NCBI RefSeq assembly: GCF_000412695.1
Contig: NC_021499.1
Span: 4,836,001-4,900,000, forward strand
DNA: 64,000 bases
From: Pseudomonas resinovorans NBRC 106553
GTDB taxonomy: Bacteria > Pseudomonadota > Gammaproteobacteria > Pseudomonadales > Pseudomonadaceae
Reading direction: 5' to 3'
Both the position numbers and the translations under genes were made by a program. The notes under the pieces are model-generated. The model made no database searches, was not told the origin of the DNA, and saw only the letters and a program-made list of their open reading frames with translations. Below, in pieces: positions 12,893 to 22,641 of this stretch; position 1 is the stretch's first letter; each line of letters starts with the position of its first letter.

Positions 12893-14371
12893 TCAGCCCT
12901 CGAACTGTTCGTCCAGCAGGGGCAGCCCCGCCGCGCGTTCCAGCAGGTCGTTGGGCAGGCTCTTGCTGGCTCGGGCGCCGAGCAGCTTGAGGTTCTCCAC
13001 CCGGCTGATCAGGTTGCCTCGTCCTTCCACCAGCTTGTTGCGGGCATTGGAGTAGGCCTTGTCCAGCTGTTGCAGGCGGCTGCCCATCTCGTCCAGGTCC
13101 TGGACGAAGGCGACGAACTTGTCGTACAGCGCCCCGGCGCGCTCGGCGATCTCGCGTGCGTTCTGGCTCTGCCGCTCCTGGCGCCAGAGGCTGTCGATCA
13201 CCCGCAGGGTGGCCAGAAGGGTGGTCGGGCTGACGATCACGATGTGCTGCTCGAAGGCTTCCTGGAACAGGCTGGGGTCGGCCTGCAGGGCGGCGGCGAA
13301 GGCGGCTTCGATGGGCACGAAGAGCAGCACGAAGTCCAGGCTGTGCAGGCCTTCCAGGCGCTGGTAGTCCTTGACCGAGAGGCCCTTGAGGTGACTGCGC
13401 AGTGACAGCACGTGCTGCTTCAGGGCCTGGCTGCGGGCGTTCTCGTCTTCGGCGGCGATCAGTGCCTGGTAAGCGGTCAGGCTGACCTTGGCGTCCACCA
13501 CCACTTGCTTGTCGCCCGGCAGCTGGATCAGCACGTCGGGCTGGAAGCGCTCGCCCTCGGCGCTCTTGAGGCTGACCTGGGTCTGGTATTCGCGGCCCTT
13601 CTCCAGGCCGGCGTGCTCCAGCACCCGTTCCAGTACCAGCTCGCCCCAGTTGCCCTGGGTCTTCTGGCCCTTCAGGGCGCGGGTGAGGTTGGTGGCCTCA
13701 TCGCCCAGGCGCTGGTTGAGCTGCTGCAGGCGCTCCAGTTCCTTGCCCAGGGAGAAGCGTTCGCGGGCTTCCTGTTGATAGCTCTCTTCCACGCGCTTCT
13801 CGAAGGCCTGGATGCGCTCCTTGAGGGGATCGAGCAATTGGCCGAGGCGTTGCTGGCTGGTTTCGGCGAAGCGCTGTTCGCGCTCGTCGAAGATCTTCCC
13901 GGCCAGTTCGGCGAACTGCGCACGCAGGTCGTCACGGGCCGCCTGCAGGTCGCCCAGGCGCTGTTCGTGGGCTTCGCGCTGCTCCCGCAGCTCGGCCTCC
14001 AGGCCCGCGCGGTCGGCGTCCAGGCGGCGCAGTTCGACATCCTTGCGCTCGCGCTCCTGGTTCCAGGCCAGCAAGGCCTCGCGGGCGCTCTGGCGCTCGA
14101 CGCCGAGTAACTCTGCCTCGCGGCGCAGGGCCGCCAGTTCGGCCTGCTGGGCGGCGTTGAGGTGGCCGAGCTCGCGGTTTTCCTCGCGGCTGTCGTCCAG
14201 TTGCACCGCCAGGCCGTCCTGGGCCAACTGGGCGGTCGCCAGGCGTTCTTCAAGAAGTGCGTGTTCGGTCTGCAGGGCGGTGAGCCTGCGCTGCTGTTGC
14301 CAGGCCAGGCCCAGCAGGGGCACGGCCGCGGCGAACAAGCCGAGCAACAGGTTGGGGATATCGATGGGCAT
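12893..14371 (-). CDS. rmuC: DNA recombination protein RmuC
   Basis: 492 residues. It has an N-terminal membrane anchor (LLLGLFAAAVPLLGLAW), a long coiled coil (about residues 25-230, rich in E, L, R, A and Q), then the RmuC nuclease-like domain with GNWGELVLERVLEHAGLEKGREYQTQ, RFQPDVLIQLPGDKQVVVDAKVSLTAY and LFVPIEAAFAAAL. RmuC limits recombination at inverted repeats in E. coli. ATG 14371 is chosen because the anchor follows directly; a longer in-frame extension is not conserved in character. Confidence 0.95.
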   Translation of the reverse strand: MPIDIPNLLLGLFAAAVPLLGLAWQQQRRLTALQTEHALLEERLATAQLAQDGLAVQLDDSREENRELGHLNAAQQAELAALRREAELLGVERQSAREALLAWNQERERKDVELRRLDADRAGLEAELREQREAHEQRLGDLQAARDDLRAQFAELAGKIFDEREQRFAETSQQRLGQLLDPLKERIQAFEKRVEESYQQEARERFSLGKELERLQQLNQRLGDEATNLTRALKGQKTQGNWGELVLERVLEHAGLEKGREYQTQVSLKSAEGERFQPDVLIQLPGDKQVVVDAKVSLTAYQALIAAEDENARSQALKQHVLSLRSHLKGLSVKDYQRLEGLHSLDFVLLFVPIEAAFAAALQADPSLFQEAFEQHIVIVSPTTLLATLRVIDSLWRQERQSQNAREIAERAGALYDKFVAFVQDLDEMGSRLQQLDKAYSNARNKLVEGRGNLISRVENLKLLGARASKSLPNDLLERAAGLPLLDEQFEG

Positions 14372-14424
14372 GAGCGGCTCCGCGCTGGAATGCTGGGCAG
14401 TATACCCAGCGGCGGGCGGCGCGA

Positions 14425-14835
14425 TCAGGGTTGCAGAGGCAGTCGCGCGAGCAGGCGTTTGGCTTCGTGGGAGCCTTGGGCGGCGGCCTGTTCCAGCCAG
14501 TGACGGGCCTGTTCCATCTCGTTGATGCGCGGCTGGCTGCACAGCCGGCCAAGTTCCAGCTGGGCGCGGCGATCGCCGGCGCGTGCGGCCTGGCGCAGCA
14601 TGTCCAGGCCGATGCGGCGGTCGCGCTGGTTGCCGCAGTCGCGGCAGAGCATCTGCCCCAGGCGGCTCTGCGCCACCACCACGCCTTCGCGGGCGGGCTG
14701 CTTGAGCAGCTTGCCGGCGAACCGCTTGACGCTCGGTGCCTGCCCCAGGCGCGGGCTGTCGAGCAGCCAGACGGCAACACGGGTCGGCAGGGTTTGCTGG
14801 GCGACGAGGGAACTGGCGGGGACGCGATACTTCAT
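14425..14835 (-). CDS. Sel1/TPR-like repeat protein
   Basis: 136 residues starting MKYRVPASSLVAQQTLPTRVAVWLL. Two to three Sel1-like helical repeats are visible (AQSRLGQMLCRDCGNQRDRRIGLDMLRQAARAGDRRAQLELGRL; ARHWLEQAAAQGSHEAKRLLARL). The cysteine pair in LCRDCGN is notable. It is likely a scaffolding or interaction protein of unknown partner. It lies 53 bases upstream of rmuC on the same strand and could be co-transcribed. Confidence 0.82.
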   Translation of the reverse strand: MKYRVPASSLVAQQTLPTRVAVWLLDSPRLGQAPSVKRFAGKLLKQPAREGVVVAQSRLGQMLCRDCGNQRDRRIGLDMLRQAARAGDRRAQLELGRLCSQPRINEMEQARHWLEQAAAQGSHEAKRLLARLPLQP

Positions 14836-15411
14836 GAAAAAGGGCAAGTGGCCGGAAAGGCGCGCAACTCTACTCCTTTTTCCTGGCAGGTAAAGTCTTG
14901 CAATTGCCAAAGAACGCGATCTAGAGCAACTGCTCGGGACAATCCACAGAAGCTGTGGATAACTCTGTGCAGAAGATGCTCGAAACGTCACGAAATGCTT
15001 GTGGGTCGTGGCCTGCGCTCAAACTGACGATTTTTTCACCAATTACAAAAATCCTTATATTTCATGTACTTACGAAATCACCACTGAGAATCAAGCGCTT
15101 ACGGGGCTTTTCGGCAGCGGTTTGCCTGGCTGCTTCGCAACTGTGCACAACTTGCAACTGTCAAGGCCCCTCTCGCCCCGTTGCGGGGCATTTACCCTTG
15201 AAATGCGGCTGGAGCCTGTGTTGCGCGGGCGTTGCAGGCAGCGACGAATGGCACGAAAGTACGTGTTCAGGGGCACCCCGCAAGCTGGCACGAACGTACT
15301 TCTGCGCCAACTCTGTGCACAAGTTGCCGGCCCACTTGTTCCAAGGCATTTCCCAGCCACGCGGCAAGCCCCCTAGAATGCTTCGCCCAGCCCTTCGACC
15401 GCACCCTTCCC
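14836..15411. other. 576-bp gene-free region with DnaA-box-like sites
   Basis: I see no credible gene here. The region holds a perfect TGTGGATAA (14954-14962) inside the palindrome ATCCACAgaagcTGTGGAT, two TGTGCACAA copies (15142-15150 and 15314-15322) in the longer direct repeat GTGCACAAsTTGC, and an AT-rich stretch around 15030-15085. Near-repeats TGGCACGAAAGTACGTGTTC and TGGCACGAACGTACTTCTGC also occur near 15249 and 15284. Confidence 0.4.
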
Positions 15412-15894
15412 ATGGACAAAGCCCGCATCCACCGCCTGATCCTCGACAGCCTCGCCGCTGACCTGCAGCTGCTGCAACGCGCGGCCCAGGCCGCCTACGA
15501 GGCCGCGACCGACGAGCAGAACATCGCCGAGAACAAGTACGACACCCTCGGCCTGGAGGCCTCCTACCTGGCCACTGGGCAGGCCCGCCGCGCCGCCGAG
15601 ATCAAGCAGGCCCTGGGGCTGTTCGAGAACCTGCGGCTGCGCGCCTTCGATCCGGCCCAGGGTATCGGGCTCAGCGCCCTGGTGCTGCTGGCCGCCGAGG
15701 ATGGCAGCGAGCAACGCCTGTTCCTCGGCCCCGAGGCCGCCGGCCTGAAGGTGCTGGACGAAGGCGAGGAGATCACCGTGATCAGCCCGCGCTCGCCCCT
15801 GGGCCAGGCGTTGCTGGGCAAGGCCGAGGGCGCCGAGGTGACGCTCACCATCGGCAACAGCCAGCAGACCTTCGAGGTGCTGGAGGTACACTGA
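15412..15894 (+). CDS. GreA/GreB-family elongation factor-like protein
   Basis: 160 residues starting MDKARIHRLILDSLAADLQLLQRAAQAAYEAATDE. An N-terminal helical hairpin is followed by a C-terminal beta domain (FLGPEAAGLKVLDEGEEITVISPRSPLGQALLGKAEGAEVTLTIG) that matches the GreA/GreB C-terminal fold, including SPLGQALLGK. The N-terminal coiled coil is shorter than in GreA, so transcript cleavage activity is not assured. The upstream in-frame extension lacks conserved character; the start is chosen from the family pattern. Confidence 0.83.
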   Translation: MDKARIHRLILDSLAADLQLLQRAAQAAYEAATDEQNIAENKYDTLGLEASYLATGQARRAAEIKQALGLFENLRLRAFDPAQGIGLSALVLLAAEDGSEQRLFLGPEAAGLKVLDEGEEITVISPRSPLGQALLGKAEGAEVTLTIGNSQQTFEVLEVH

Positions 15895-15922
15895 AGTGGC
15901 CGCCCACCGCTCCGGAGGCTTC

Positions 15923-16345
15923 ATGACCCGCCCACGCCGCATCCTGCGCATCAGTTTCAATCCCCTGGTCCTGACCCTCAGCGTCGCCCTGGGGGTGTGG
16001 CTCGGCTTCCTCGCCATCAGCCTCACCAGCTACCTCGGCTACCGGCTCTACATGGCGGATGCCGAGGCCCCGGTCGCCCAGGTGGCCGTCCCGCCGCCCG
16101 CCCCGGCCCAGCCGGCCCCCGCACCGGCCCCGGTGCCGCCAAACCCGGGCGCGGGCCTGGATGAACAGCGCCTGCAGCAGTACGAGGAGCGCTACAACGC
16201 CACCCAGCGTGCGGACAACGAGCGCCTCGAGCGGCTGGAGGAACAGCGCCGGCTGAACGACGCCAAGTGCCAGTTCTGGACGGAGCAGTACCGCAATGCG
16301 CCCACCGACAAATCCCGGCGCAACATGGGGGAGGCGTGTGGATAA
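15923..16345 (+). CDS. Single-pass membrane protein, proline-rich, unknown
   Basis: 140 residues. One transmembrane helix (VLTLSVALGVWLGFLAISLTSYLGY, about residues 13-37) is followed by a Pro/Ala linker (VPPPAPAQPAPAPAPVPPNP) and a charged helical C-terminus with one cysteine pair candidate (DAKCQFW...GEACG). ATG 15923 follows GGAGG by 4 bases; a GTG at 15896 is the alternative. It begins 28 bases after the Gre-like gene, probably in the same operon. No function assigned. Confidence 0.72.
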   Translation: MTRPRRILRISFNPLVLTLSVALGVWLGFLAISLTSYLGYRLYMADAEAPVAQVAVPPPAPAQPAPAPAPVPPNPGAGLDEQRLQQYEERYNATQRADNERLERLEEQRRLNDAKCQFWTEQYRNAPTDKSRRNMGEACG

Positions 16346-16469
16346 GCGACACCCCGTCCGATTTCCGCCTGCCAGCCGACCAAAGGCGTTCTGCGTCGAG
16401 CAGTCGTCACACTGGTCCGGCTAGACTCTGGTCGTGCGCCCTCCACTTTGGCGCCAGAGGCGGTTTGCA

Positions 16470-16655
16470 ATGGGTCCAGAAATCTTCATAGCCTTGATGA
16501 TCCTGGGTTGGCTGCTGGCAGCGGTCGCGCTGCTGTGGGCCATGCTGAGGATCTCTCACCATCACCACCACCATCACAGCCGGCCTTCGCCGCCCCACTC
16601 TTCCCGCTCGTTCCGGCGGCACAAGGTGAAGGGCGCTCCGGCCACTCCGCACTGA
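16470..16655 (+). CDS. Small membrane protein with natural seven-histidine run
   Basis: 61 residues: one transmembrane helix (IFIALMILGWLLAAVALLWAML) followed by ISHHHHHHHSRPSPPHSSRSFRRHKVKG. The histidine run of seven and the basic tail suggest a metal- or phospholipid-facing cytoplasmic end, but this is inference. The start has only a weak AGAGGCGG site. A 61-bp palindrome follows the stop, consistent with the end of a small transcript. Not recognised as a named family. Confidence 0.6.
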   Translation: MGPEIFIALMILGWLLAAVALLWAMLRISHHHHHHHSRPSPPHSSRSFRRHKVKGAPATPH

Positions 16656-16659
16656 CCAA

Positions 16660-16720
16660 CCGCTTTTCCCTTGGGAGCGAATGCTTTCACGAGTGAAAGC
16701 GCTCCCACAGGGAAAAGCGG
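16660..16720. repeat. REP-like 61-bp palindrome / terminator
   Basis: CCGCTTTTCCCT...AGGGAAAAGCGG enclose an inner REP-like GGGAGCGAATGCTTTCAC / GTGAAAGCGCTCCC. Nearly perfect dyad of 61 bp, 4 bases after the small His-rich protein gene. Confidence 0.8.
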
Positions 16721-16847
16721 ACATCCTGCAGCTATCTTCCCCAATCGATCCGGTATTAGCGGAAGAATCTTGCGCGGGCGAATGCATTTGAACTCGATAC
16801 CTCGCTATCGGGATGAGATTTGTAGATACCATCTCTCCGATCAGATG

Positions 16848-16873
16848 CAACCGACCCTATCAGGTCGGTTGCG
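16848..16873 (-). terminator. Hairpin overlapping transposase stop codon
   Basis: GCAACCGACC ctatca GGTCGGTTGC is a perfect 10-bp stem; the transposase stop TGA (16860-16862) lies in its loop. It could terminate transposase transcription or belong to the IS end. Confidence 0.55.
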
Positions 16874-17840
16874 GCTGATAGGGTGTCTGCGTCTTGAGCA
16901 CGCCATAGGCAATCTGCAACAGCTTGCGCATGGCGGCACCCAGGGCGCTCATCTTGGCTTTTCCCCGCGCCAGTAGACGTTGGTAAAGCGCTCTAACCGT
17001 GGGGTTGTACTGCTTGGCGACAATCGCGGCCATGTAGAGCTTGGCCCGCAGTCGAGGCTGCCCCGCCTTGGTCAAACGAGGTTTGCCCTTCACCGATGAG
17101 CCGGAGTCCCAAGGTCGTGGCACCAGGCCCGCAAAAGCCGCGCATTGTCGGGCAGTGCCAAAGTCGCGGCTGTGCAGAAACGCCAGCAGATGACGGGAGA
17201 GGACATCCCCGATGCCCTGGATGCTCTGCAGCAGCTGTCGGTTGCGTTTGAGCTGGTCGTGCCGGTCGATGTGATCGTCGATCTCTTGTTTCAGGCGCTC
17301 GGCTTCCTGGCGCAACGCACTGAGCATCGTATCGATGGAGGCCATTACGCTGAGGCTGGCCTGACTGACCTCGGCCTTTTCCCGCCGGTTCAGTTCGCGC
17401 TGAAGGTCCTCTTGCAGCGCCTCATAGCGCACGATCATCGCTTTCAGCTCGCGGATTTCCCGCGCTTCCGGCAACCAGCGCCGGGCCTTCTGGGTTGCGC
17501 CAAAACGGGCGAGCACCAGGCTGTCTTGTTTGTCCGTCTTACCACGAATGCCCTGGCTGCGCGCATAGTCGCGGACCTGCGCCGGGTTCAGGACAAAGAC
17601 TTGAACGCCGCGCTCGTGCAGGTAATACGCCAAGGATTCGTGATAGACCCCGGTGGCCTCAAGGAACACCTTCAGTTCCCCGGCTGTGGCTCCGGTGTGC
17701 GTGCAACACCAATCAACCAACGCGGCGAAGTCGTCCACTTGATTGGTAAATACCTTGGTTTTGACCTTCAGACTTTCCGGGTCGCGTAGCCACAGACAGT
17801 CGAGCTTTTGCTTGCTGACATCGATTCCAATAACCGCCAT
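16860..17840 (-). CDS. IS110-family transposase
   Basis: 326 residues from ATG 17840 (MAVIGIDVSKQKLDCLWL). The RuvC-like DEDD domain is visible: GIDVSK, VFLEATGVYHESLAYYL, and GKTDKQDSLVLARFG. The C-terminal Tnp20 domain has GIGDVLSRHLLAF, AAFAGLVPRPWDSGSSVKGK with the nucleophilic serine region, and RLRAKLYMAA. Full length for the family (about 300-400). A 70-residue in-frame 5' extension exists but falls in the presumed bridge-RNA-bearing non-coding end and is rejected. Likely intact and active. Confidence 0.93.
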   Translation of the reverse strand: MAVIGIDVSKQKLDCLWLRDPESLKVKTKVFTNQVDDFAALVDWCCTHTGATAGELKVFLEATGVYHESLAYYLHERGVQVFVLNPAQVRDYARSQGIRGKTDKQDSLVLARFGATQKARRWLPEAREIRELKAMIVRYEALQEDLQRELNRREKAEVSQASLSVMASIDTMLSALRQEAERLKQEIDDHIDRHDQLKRNRQLLQSIQGIGDVLSRHLLAFLHSRDFGTARQCAAFAGLVPRPWDSGSSVKGKPRLTKAGQPRLRAKLYMAAIVAKQYNPTVRALYQRLLARGKAKMSALGAAMRKLLQIAYGVLKTQTPYQPQPT

Positions 17841-18018
17841 CTCTCGATCCTTGCCTTGTTCATACAGCCTCACTCCGCTGGAGGGGCTTGGATACCATTC
17901 AGGAGTTGGAGAAGTGGGCCGGGAGCACAATCTACGAAACAGAGTCAGGCTCTCAGGATGGGAACGGCTTTCCCGGCCTTGGGCATCAAGGTAGCTAACC
18001 TCATTGCCCTGGAGAGAT
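17841..18018 (-). ncRNA. Candidate IS110 bridge RNA region
   Basis: The 178 bases upstream of the transposase start are non-coding, moderately GC-rich and contain short stems (for example GCCGGGAAAGCC and GGAGCGGAGTGAGG regions). In IS110-group elements the guide (bridge) RNA is encoded in this position. Assignment is by position and family knowledge only; loops matching the target could not be verified by eye. Confidence 0.35.
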
Positions 18019-18028
18019 ACAAGGATGT

Positions 18029-18089
18029 GGTTGAGCGCAGCGATACCCATCGCCCCTAACGAACAGCATGGGTATCGCTGCGCTCAACC
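18029..18089. repeat. Perfect 22-bp inverted repeat beside the IS110 element
   Basis: Left arm 18029-18050 (GGTTGAGCGCAGCGATACCC plus AT) and right arm 18068-18089 are exact reverse complements, with a 17-base loop. Outside them, AAGGATGT and ATCCTACG continue the pairing imperfectly. The sequence style (ATGGGTATCGCTGCGCTCAA) is that of a dispersed Pseudomonas repeat. Confidence 0.85.
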
Positions 18090-18143
18090 CATCCTACGTT
18101 CTACGCCCCTGATCAGCCCGCAGGGCCTGGCCGCAGTCCCGGA

Positions 18144-21100
18144 TCAGTGGAAATCCCGGCTTTTCACATCCAGGCCGGCGAGCAGCGGCGTGAGGTCGTG
18201 CAGGCGGCGGGCGATCAGGTGGCGTACGCCATCCACCGATTCCAGGCGGCCGTCCACCTGCAGCAGTTTCGAGCCCACCAGGATGCGACGCTGACGTTCG
18301 GCCAGGTCGTGCCAGACCACCACGTTGACCATGCCGTGCTCGTCTTCCAGGGTGACGAAGATCACCCCGCTGGCGGTCTGTGGCCGCTGCCGCCCCACCA
18401 CCAGGCCGGCGACGCTGACCTGTCGGCCGTGCTCCACGCCCGGCAGCTCCCGCGAACTGCGGCAGCGCCGTTTAGCCAGGGCGCCGCGCAACAAAGTCAT
18501 CGGGTGTGGGCCGAGGGTCGTGCCCAGGGTGGCGTAGTCGGTGAACATATCCTCGCCCACGCTGGGCAGCGGCAGGTCTACCTGGACTTCGCCGCGTTCC
18601 GGCAAGTCGGCGAACAGCGGCGCCTGCACCTCGACCCCGGCCACCGCCCAGCGCGCCCGGTGGCGGTGCCCGGCCAGGCCACGCAGGGCGCCGGAATCGG
18701 CCAGCAGGTCGCGGGCACGGGCATCCAGGCGGGCGCGCTGGACGAGGTCGGTGACGCTGGCAAAGGGCGCGACCTGCAAAGCCGCCTCGATGTGCCGGGC
18801 ATCGTCCTCGCGGAAGCCGCGCACCAGGCGCAACCCCAGGCGGATGGCCAACTCGCTCCCCTGCCCCACGGGCTCCAGGGAACAGTCCCAGGCGGAATGC
18901 CGGACATCCACCGGGCGCACCTCGATGCCATGTCGGCGGGCGTCCTGCAGGACCTGGTCGGGGCTGTAGAAGCCCATGGGCCAGCTGTTGATCAGGGCAC
19001 AGGCGAAGGCCGCCGGCTCGTGGCATTTCAGCCAGCAACTGGCGTAGGTGAGCAGGGCGAAACTGGCGGCGTGGGACTCGGGGAAGCCGTAGCTGCCGAA
19101 GCCCTTGATCTGCTCGAAGATCTGCTCGATGAACGCCTGCTCATAGCCCTTGGCGAGCATCCGCGAGGTCAGCCGCTGGCGGTGGTGCTCCAGCCCGCCG
19201 TGGCGCTTCCAGGCGGCCATGGAACGGCGCAATTCGTCCGCCTCGCCGGGGCTGTAGTCGGCGGCGACCATGGCCAGTTGCATCACCTGCTCCTGGAACA
19301 GCGGCACGCCCAAGGTGCGCTGGAACACCGGAACGAGTTCTTTCTTCGGGTAGGTCACCGGCTCTTCCTTGTTACGCCGGCGCAGGTAGGGGTGGACCAT
19401 GTTGCCCTGGATGGGCCCCGGACGAACGATGGCCACCTGGATCACCAGGTCGTAGAAGGTCCTGGGCTTGAGGCGCGGCAGCATGGACATCTGCGCCCGC
19501 GACTCGATCTGGAACACGCCGATGGAGTCGGCGCGGCTGATCATCTCGTAGGTGGCCGGGTCCCCTTCCGGCAGGCTCGCCAGGGTCCAGCGGGTACCGC
19601 GATAGCGCTCGATCAGGTCGAAGCAGCGGCGTAGCGCGCTGAGCATCCCCAGGGCCAGTACATCCACCTTGAGCAGACCCACCAGGTCGAGGTCGTCCTT
19701 GTCCCACTGGATCACGGTGCGCTCGGCCATGCTGGCGTTCTCCACCGGCACCAGGCTGTCCAGGGGCGCCTCGGAAATCACGAAGCCGCCGGGGTGCTGC
19801 GACAGGTGCCGGGGAAAACCGATCAGCTCATTGGTCAGCGCCAGCACCCGGCGCAGCACCGGGCTCTCCGGGTCGAAGCCCACCTCTTGCAGGCGCTCGG
19901 CCTTGGGCGCCGAATCGCTCCAGCCGCCGCAGCAGTCGGCCAGGGCGTTGACCTGGTCCGGCGGCAGGCCGATGGCCTTGGCCACATCCCGGATGGCGCC
20001 GGCGCCGTGATAGGTGCTGACCACGGCGGTGAGTGCCGCCCGGTGCCGTCCGTAGCGCTGGAACACGTACTGGATGACCTCTTCGCGGCGCTCATGCTCG
20101 AAGTCGACGTCTATGTCCGGCGGCTCGTTGCGCTCCCTGGACATGAAGCGCTCGAACAGCAGTTCGGTGCCGTTGCAGGGGTTCAGCTCGGTGATCCCGA
20201 GGGCGAAGCAGACCACCGAGTTGGCCGCCGAACCGCGCCCCTGGCAGAGGATGTGCTGGCGACGGGCGAACCGAACGATGTCGTGCACCGTGAGGAAGTA
20301 GCTCTCGTAGCCCAGCTCGGCGATCAGCGCGAGCTCCTTCTCCACCAGGCTCCGCGCCTTCTCCGGCACCGCGTCGGGCCAGCGCTCGCGCAATCCCCGC
20401 TCGGTTTCATGGCGCAGCCAGGTGCTGGGGCTATGGCCTGCCGGCACCAGCTCGCGGGGGTACTGGTAGCGCAGCTGGCCCAGGTCGAAGCCACAGCGGC
20501 GGGCGATGCGTACCGACTCGGCGAGCAGTTCGGCGGGGTAGAAACTGGCCAGCAGCTCGCGGCGGCGCAGGTGGCGCTCGCCATTGGGGAACAGCCGGTG
20601 CCCGGCCTCGGCCAGGGTGCAGTGGTGACGCACCGCGGTCATGCAGTCCTGCAGGGCGCGGCGACCACGGGCGTGCATGTGCACATCGCCGGTGGCCACC
20701 GCGGGGATGCCCAGGCTCTCGGCCAGGGCCAGGAGGCGCGCCAGGCGGCCGCTGTCGTCCGGCCCCCGGTGCAGCTCCAGCGCCAGCCACAGGCGCTCGG
20801 GGAAGCACTGGCGCAACCAGGAACCGTCGCCGGACTCGCCCTCGGAGTCGGGCACCCAGAGGGCCAGCAGGCCGTCGGTGGGTTCGTCCAGGTCCTCGCG
20901 CAGCAGGCGGTACTCGCCCTTCTTCGCCCGGCGCCGGGCCCGGGTGATGAGGCCGCAGAGATGCTGGTAGCCGACCAGGTTCTCCACCAGCAGCACCAGC
21001 TTGGGACCGCCCTCCACGCGCATCTCGCTGCCGATCACCAGGGGCAGCCCGGCCTCCTTCGAGGCCTGCCAGGCGCGGACGATACCGGCCAGGGTGCATT

Positions 21101-21224
21101 CATCGGTGATCGCCAGTGCCTGGTAACCGTGCTCAAAGGCCCGGCGGAACAGCTCCTCGGCACTGGAGGCCCCACGCTGGAAGCTGAAGTTGGACAGGCA
21201 ATGCAGCTCGGCGTAGTCGCTCAT
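18144..21224 (-). CDS. dnaE2: Error-prone DNA polymerase DnaE2
   Basis: 1,026 residues, the usual DnaE2 length. C-family polymerase used with ImuA/ImuB in SOS translesion synthesis. An N-terminal PHP domain ([27 protein letters not shown]) precedes the polymerase core with catalytic [18 protein letters not shown] (about residues 370-387) and [19 protein letters not shown]. The C-terminal helix-hairpin-helix and OB region ([29 protein letters not shown]) is present. It begins in a 4-base ATGA overlap with imuB, so it is translationally coupled and LexA-controlled. Confidence 0.97.
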   Translation of the reverse strand: MSDYAELHCLSNFSFQRGASSAEELFRRAFEHGYQALAITDECTLAGIVRAWQASKEAGLPLVIGSEMRVEGGPKLVLLVENLVGYQHLCGLITRARRRAKKGEYRLLREDLDEPTDGLLALWVPDSEGESGDGSWLRQCFPERLWLALELHRGPDDSGRLARLLALAESLGIPAVATGDVHMHARGRRALQDCMTAVRHHCTLAEAGHRLFPNGERHLRRRELLASFYPAELLAESVRIARRCGFDLGQLRYQYPRELVPAGHSPSTWLRHETERGLRERWPDAVPEKARSLVEKELALIAELGYESYFLTVHDIVRFARRQHILCQGRGSAANSVVCFALGITELNPCNGTELLFERFMSRERNEPPDIDVDFEHERREEVIQYVFQRYGRHRAALTAVVSTYHGAGAIRDVAKAIGLPPDQVNALADCCGGWSDSAPKAERLQEVGFDPESPVLRRVLALTNELIGFPRHLSQHPGGFVISEAPLDSLVPVENASMAERTVIQWDKDDLDLVGLLKVDVLALGMLSALRRCFDLIERYRGTRWTLASLPEGDPATYEMISRADSIGVFQIESRAQMSMLPRLKPRTFYDLVIQVAIVRPGPIQGNMVHPYLRRRNKEEPVTYPKKELVPVFQRTLGVPLFQEQVMQLAMVAADYSPGEADELRRSMAAWKRHGGLEHHRQRLTSRMLAKGYEQAFIEQIFEQIKGFGSYGFPESHAASFALLTYASCWLKCHEPAAFACALINSWPMGFYSPDQVLQDARRHGIEVRPVDVRHSAWDCSLEPVGQGSELAIRLGLRLVRGFREDDARHIEAALQVAPFASVTDLVQRARLDARARDLLADSGALRGLAGHRHRARWAVAGVEVQAPLFADLPERGEVQVDLPLPSVGEDMFTDYATLGTTLGPHPMTLLRGALAKRRCRSSRELPGVEHGRQVSVAGLVVGRQRPQTASGVIFVTLEDEHGMVNVVVWHDLAERQRRILVGSKLLQVDGRLESVDGVRHLIARRLHDLTPLLAGLDVKSRDFH

Positions 21225-22636
21225 GCGAACCAGCCGTGCAACAGCAACGGCCCCTCACCGCCCACCGCGCGAAAGGCCCAGCCACGCTGGCCGCAACGGG
21301 TCTGCACCAGGTAGTAGTCACGGCGCAGGTCGGCGCCGTCCCACCAGCCGGACTCGATGCGCTCGGGGCCGGCGAGGATGCGCACGCTGCCGTCGCGCAG
21401 CACCAGCGGCTCGCGCAGCAGCCAGCCAGGGCGCGTCGCGCCGGACGGCAGCGGGGGCGATGGGCTCGCGCCATCCAGTTGCCAGGCGCGTTCGGGTCGG
21501 TGGTCGGCGCGGGCGGCGAGGCCGTGTACGGCGGCATCCCCCAGGCGGGCGCGCAGGCGTTCGCGCAGTTGCTCCCAGGGCAGGGATTGTTGCGGGCGTT
21601 CGTCGAACAGCTCGCGGCGCTCCGGCACGAAGGCCGGCAGGTCCCGCGCCTGCAGGCGGAACGCGCGCACCGGCGCCGGTACCTGCAATTGTTCGAGCCG
21701 GCCGCGAGCCAGCTCGAAGAGCATGGCCGCCTCGCGCTCGGCGCTGAGCAGGCCCACCGGCACCAGCGTGTCGGCGAGGTCGCGGTGCTCCAGGTGCAGG
21801 CTGAAGCGCTGCACGCCGCTGTCGCGGCTGGCGAGGAAGGCCGCCAGGTCGGCGGTCAGGCGACGCAGGGGAAAGAGCAGCGCCTGGTGGGATTCGACCT
21901 CGAAATTCAGCTCGATGCGCAGGTCGAACTCGTCCGGCGGGCGATAGCACTCCAGGGCCAGCGGCCGCTCGCCGAGCAGGCTGTCGAGGTGCCGCAGCAC
22001 CTCTGCCGGGAAGCGCCGGGCCAGTGTGTCCCGAGGCAGCGCCAGCACCTGGCCGAGGTTGCGCAGGCCCATGCGCACGAAGGCGGTGGCGGCGTCCCGA
22101 TCCAGCCCGGCGCGGTCCACCGGCAGCCGCCCCAGGGCATCGCGCAGCTCCTCCTGGCTCGTGACCGCCAGGCCGTCGCAGGCATTGGCGAGCATCCGCG
22201 CCGCCACCGGGTTGGGCGCGGCGACTATGCGGTGGCGAAAGCCCAGGGCCGCCAGCTCCCGCCGCAGCCGCGCCTCGAAACGTGGCCAGGGACCGAACAG
22301 GGCGAAGCTGGATTCCACCTCCAGCAGCAGGCAGCGCGGATAACGCAGGCTGACCTGAGAGCTGAAGCCATAGGCCCAGGCCGCCAGCAGCTGTTCCCAA
22401 CGCTCGATCTGCGCGGGGTCGTGTTCCACCAGGGCGAAGTCACGGGTCAGGGCGTGGGCGGCACTCAGCGACTGGCCGGGGCGCAGGCCCAGGGCCTTGG
22501 CCGCCGGATTGAGGGCGCGCAGCACGCGGCGCTGGGGCGTGCCGCTGACCAGCGCCAGGGGCGCCTCGGGGTCGGGGTGAGCACGCAGCACGCCATCCAG
22601 CGCCAACTGCGGCAGCAATATGCAGGCCCAGCGCAT
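21221..22636 (-). CDS. imuB: Y-family polymerase-like protein ImuB
   Basis: 471 residues. ImuB resembles Y-family polymerases but lacks the catalytic acids: the palm strand reads [14 protein letters not shown] rather than containing the DE pair. It bridges ImuA, DnaE2 and the beta clamp. The clamp motif candidate is [12 protein letters not shown] 22636 ([18 protein letters not shown]) is chosen over an 18-residue extension because imuA ends at 22642, leaving a 5-base gap. Confidence 0.95.
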   Translation of the reverse strand: MRWACILLPQLALDGVLRAHPDPEAPLALVSGTPQRRVLRALNPAAKALGLRPGQSLSAAHALTRDFALVEHDPAQIERWEQLLAAWAYGFSSQVSLRYPRCLLLEVESSFALFGPWPRFEARLRRELAALGFRHRIVAAPNPVAARMLANACDGLAVTSQEELRDALGRLPVDRAGLDRDAATAFVRMGLRNLGQVLALPRDTLARRFPAEVLRHLDSLLGERPLALECYRPPDEFDLRIELNFEVESHQALLFPLRRLTADLAAFLASRDSGVQRFSLHLEHRDLADTLVPVGLLSAEREAAMLFELARGRLEQLQVPAPVRAFRLQARDLPAFVPERRELFDERPQQSLPWEQLRERLRARLGDAAVHGLAARADHRPERAWQLDGASPSPPLPSGATRPGWLLREPLVLRDGSVRILAGPERIESGWWDGADLRRDYYLVQTRCGQRGWAFRAVGGEGPLLLHGWFA

Positions 22637-22641
22637 GGCGG

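Larger units (their letters stand above)
16845..18025 (-). mobile_element. IS110-family insertion sequence (ends approximate)
   Basis: Contains one DEDD transposase gene and about 180 bp of non-coding sequence on its 5' side. No terminal inverted repeats or target duplication can be seen, as expected for the family, so the ends are estimates. One side meets a hairpin with perfect 22-bp arms at 18029-18089. The other lies about 125 bp from the REP-like palindrome at 16660-16720. Confidence 0.7.

Noticed and set aside
15240..15310. Sigma-54 promoter (TGGCACG...) upstream of the Gre-like gene
   Set aside because: Two TGGCACG motifs occur but neither has the TTGC element at the required spacing.
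17841..18050. 70-residue N-terminal extension of the IS110 transposase
   Set aside because: The extension lies in the non-coding IS end, its sequence is not family-like, and MAVIGIDVSK is the conserved start.
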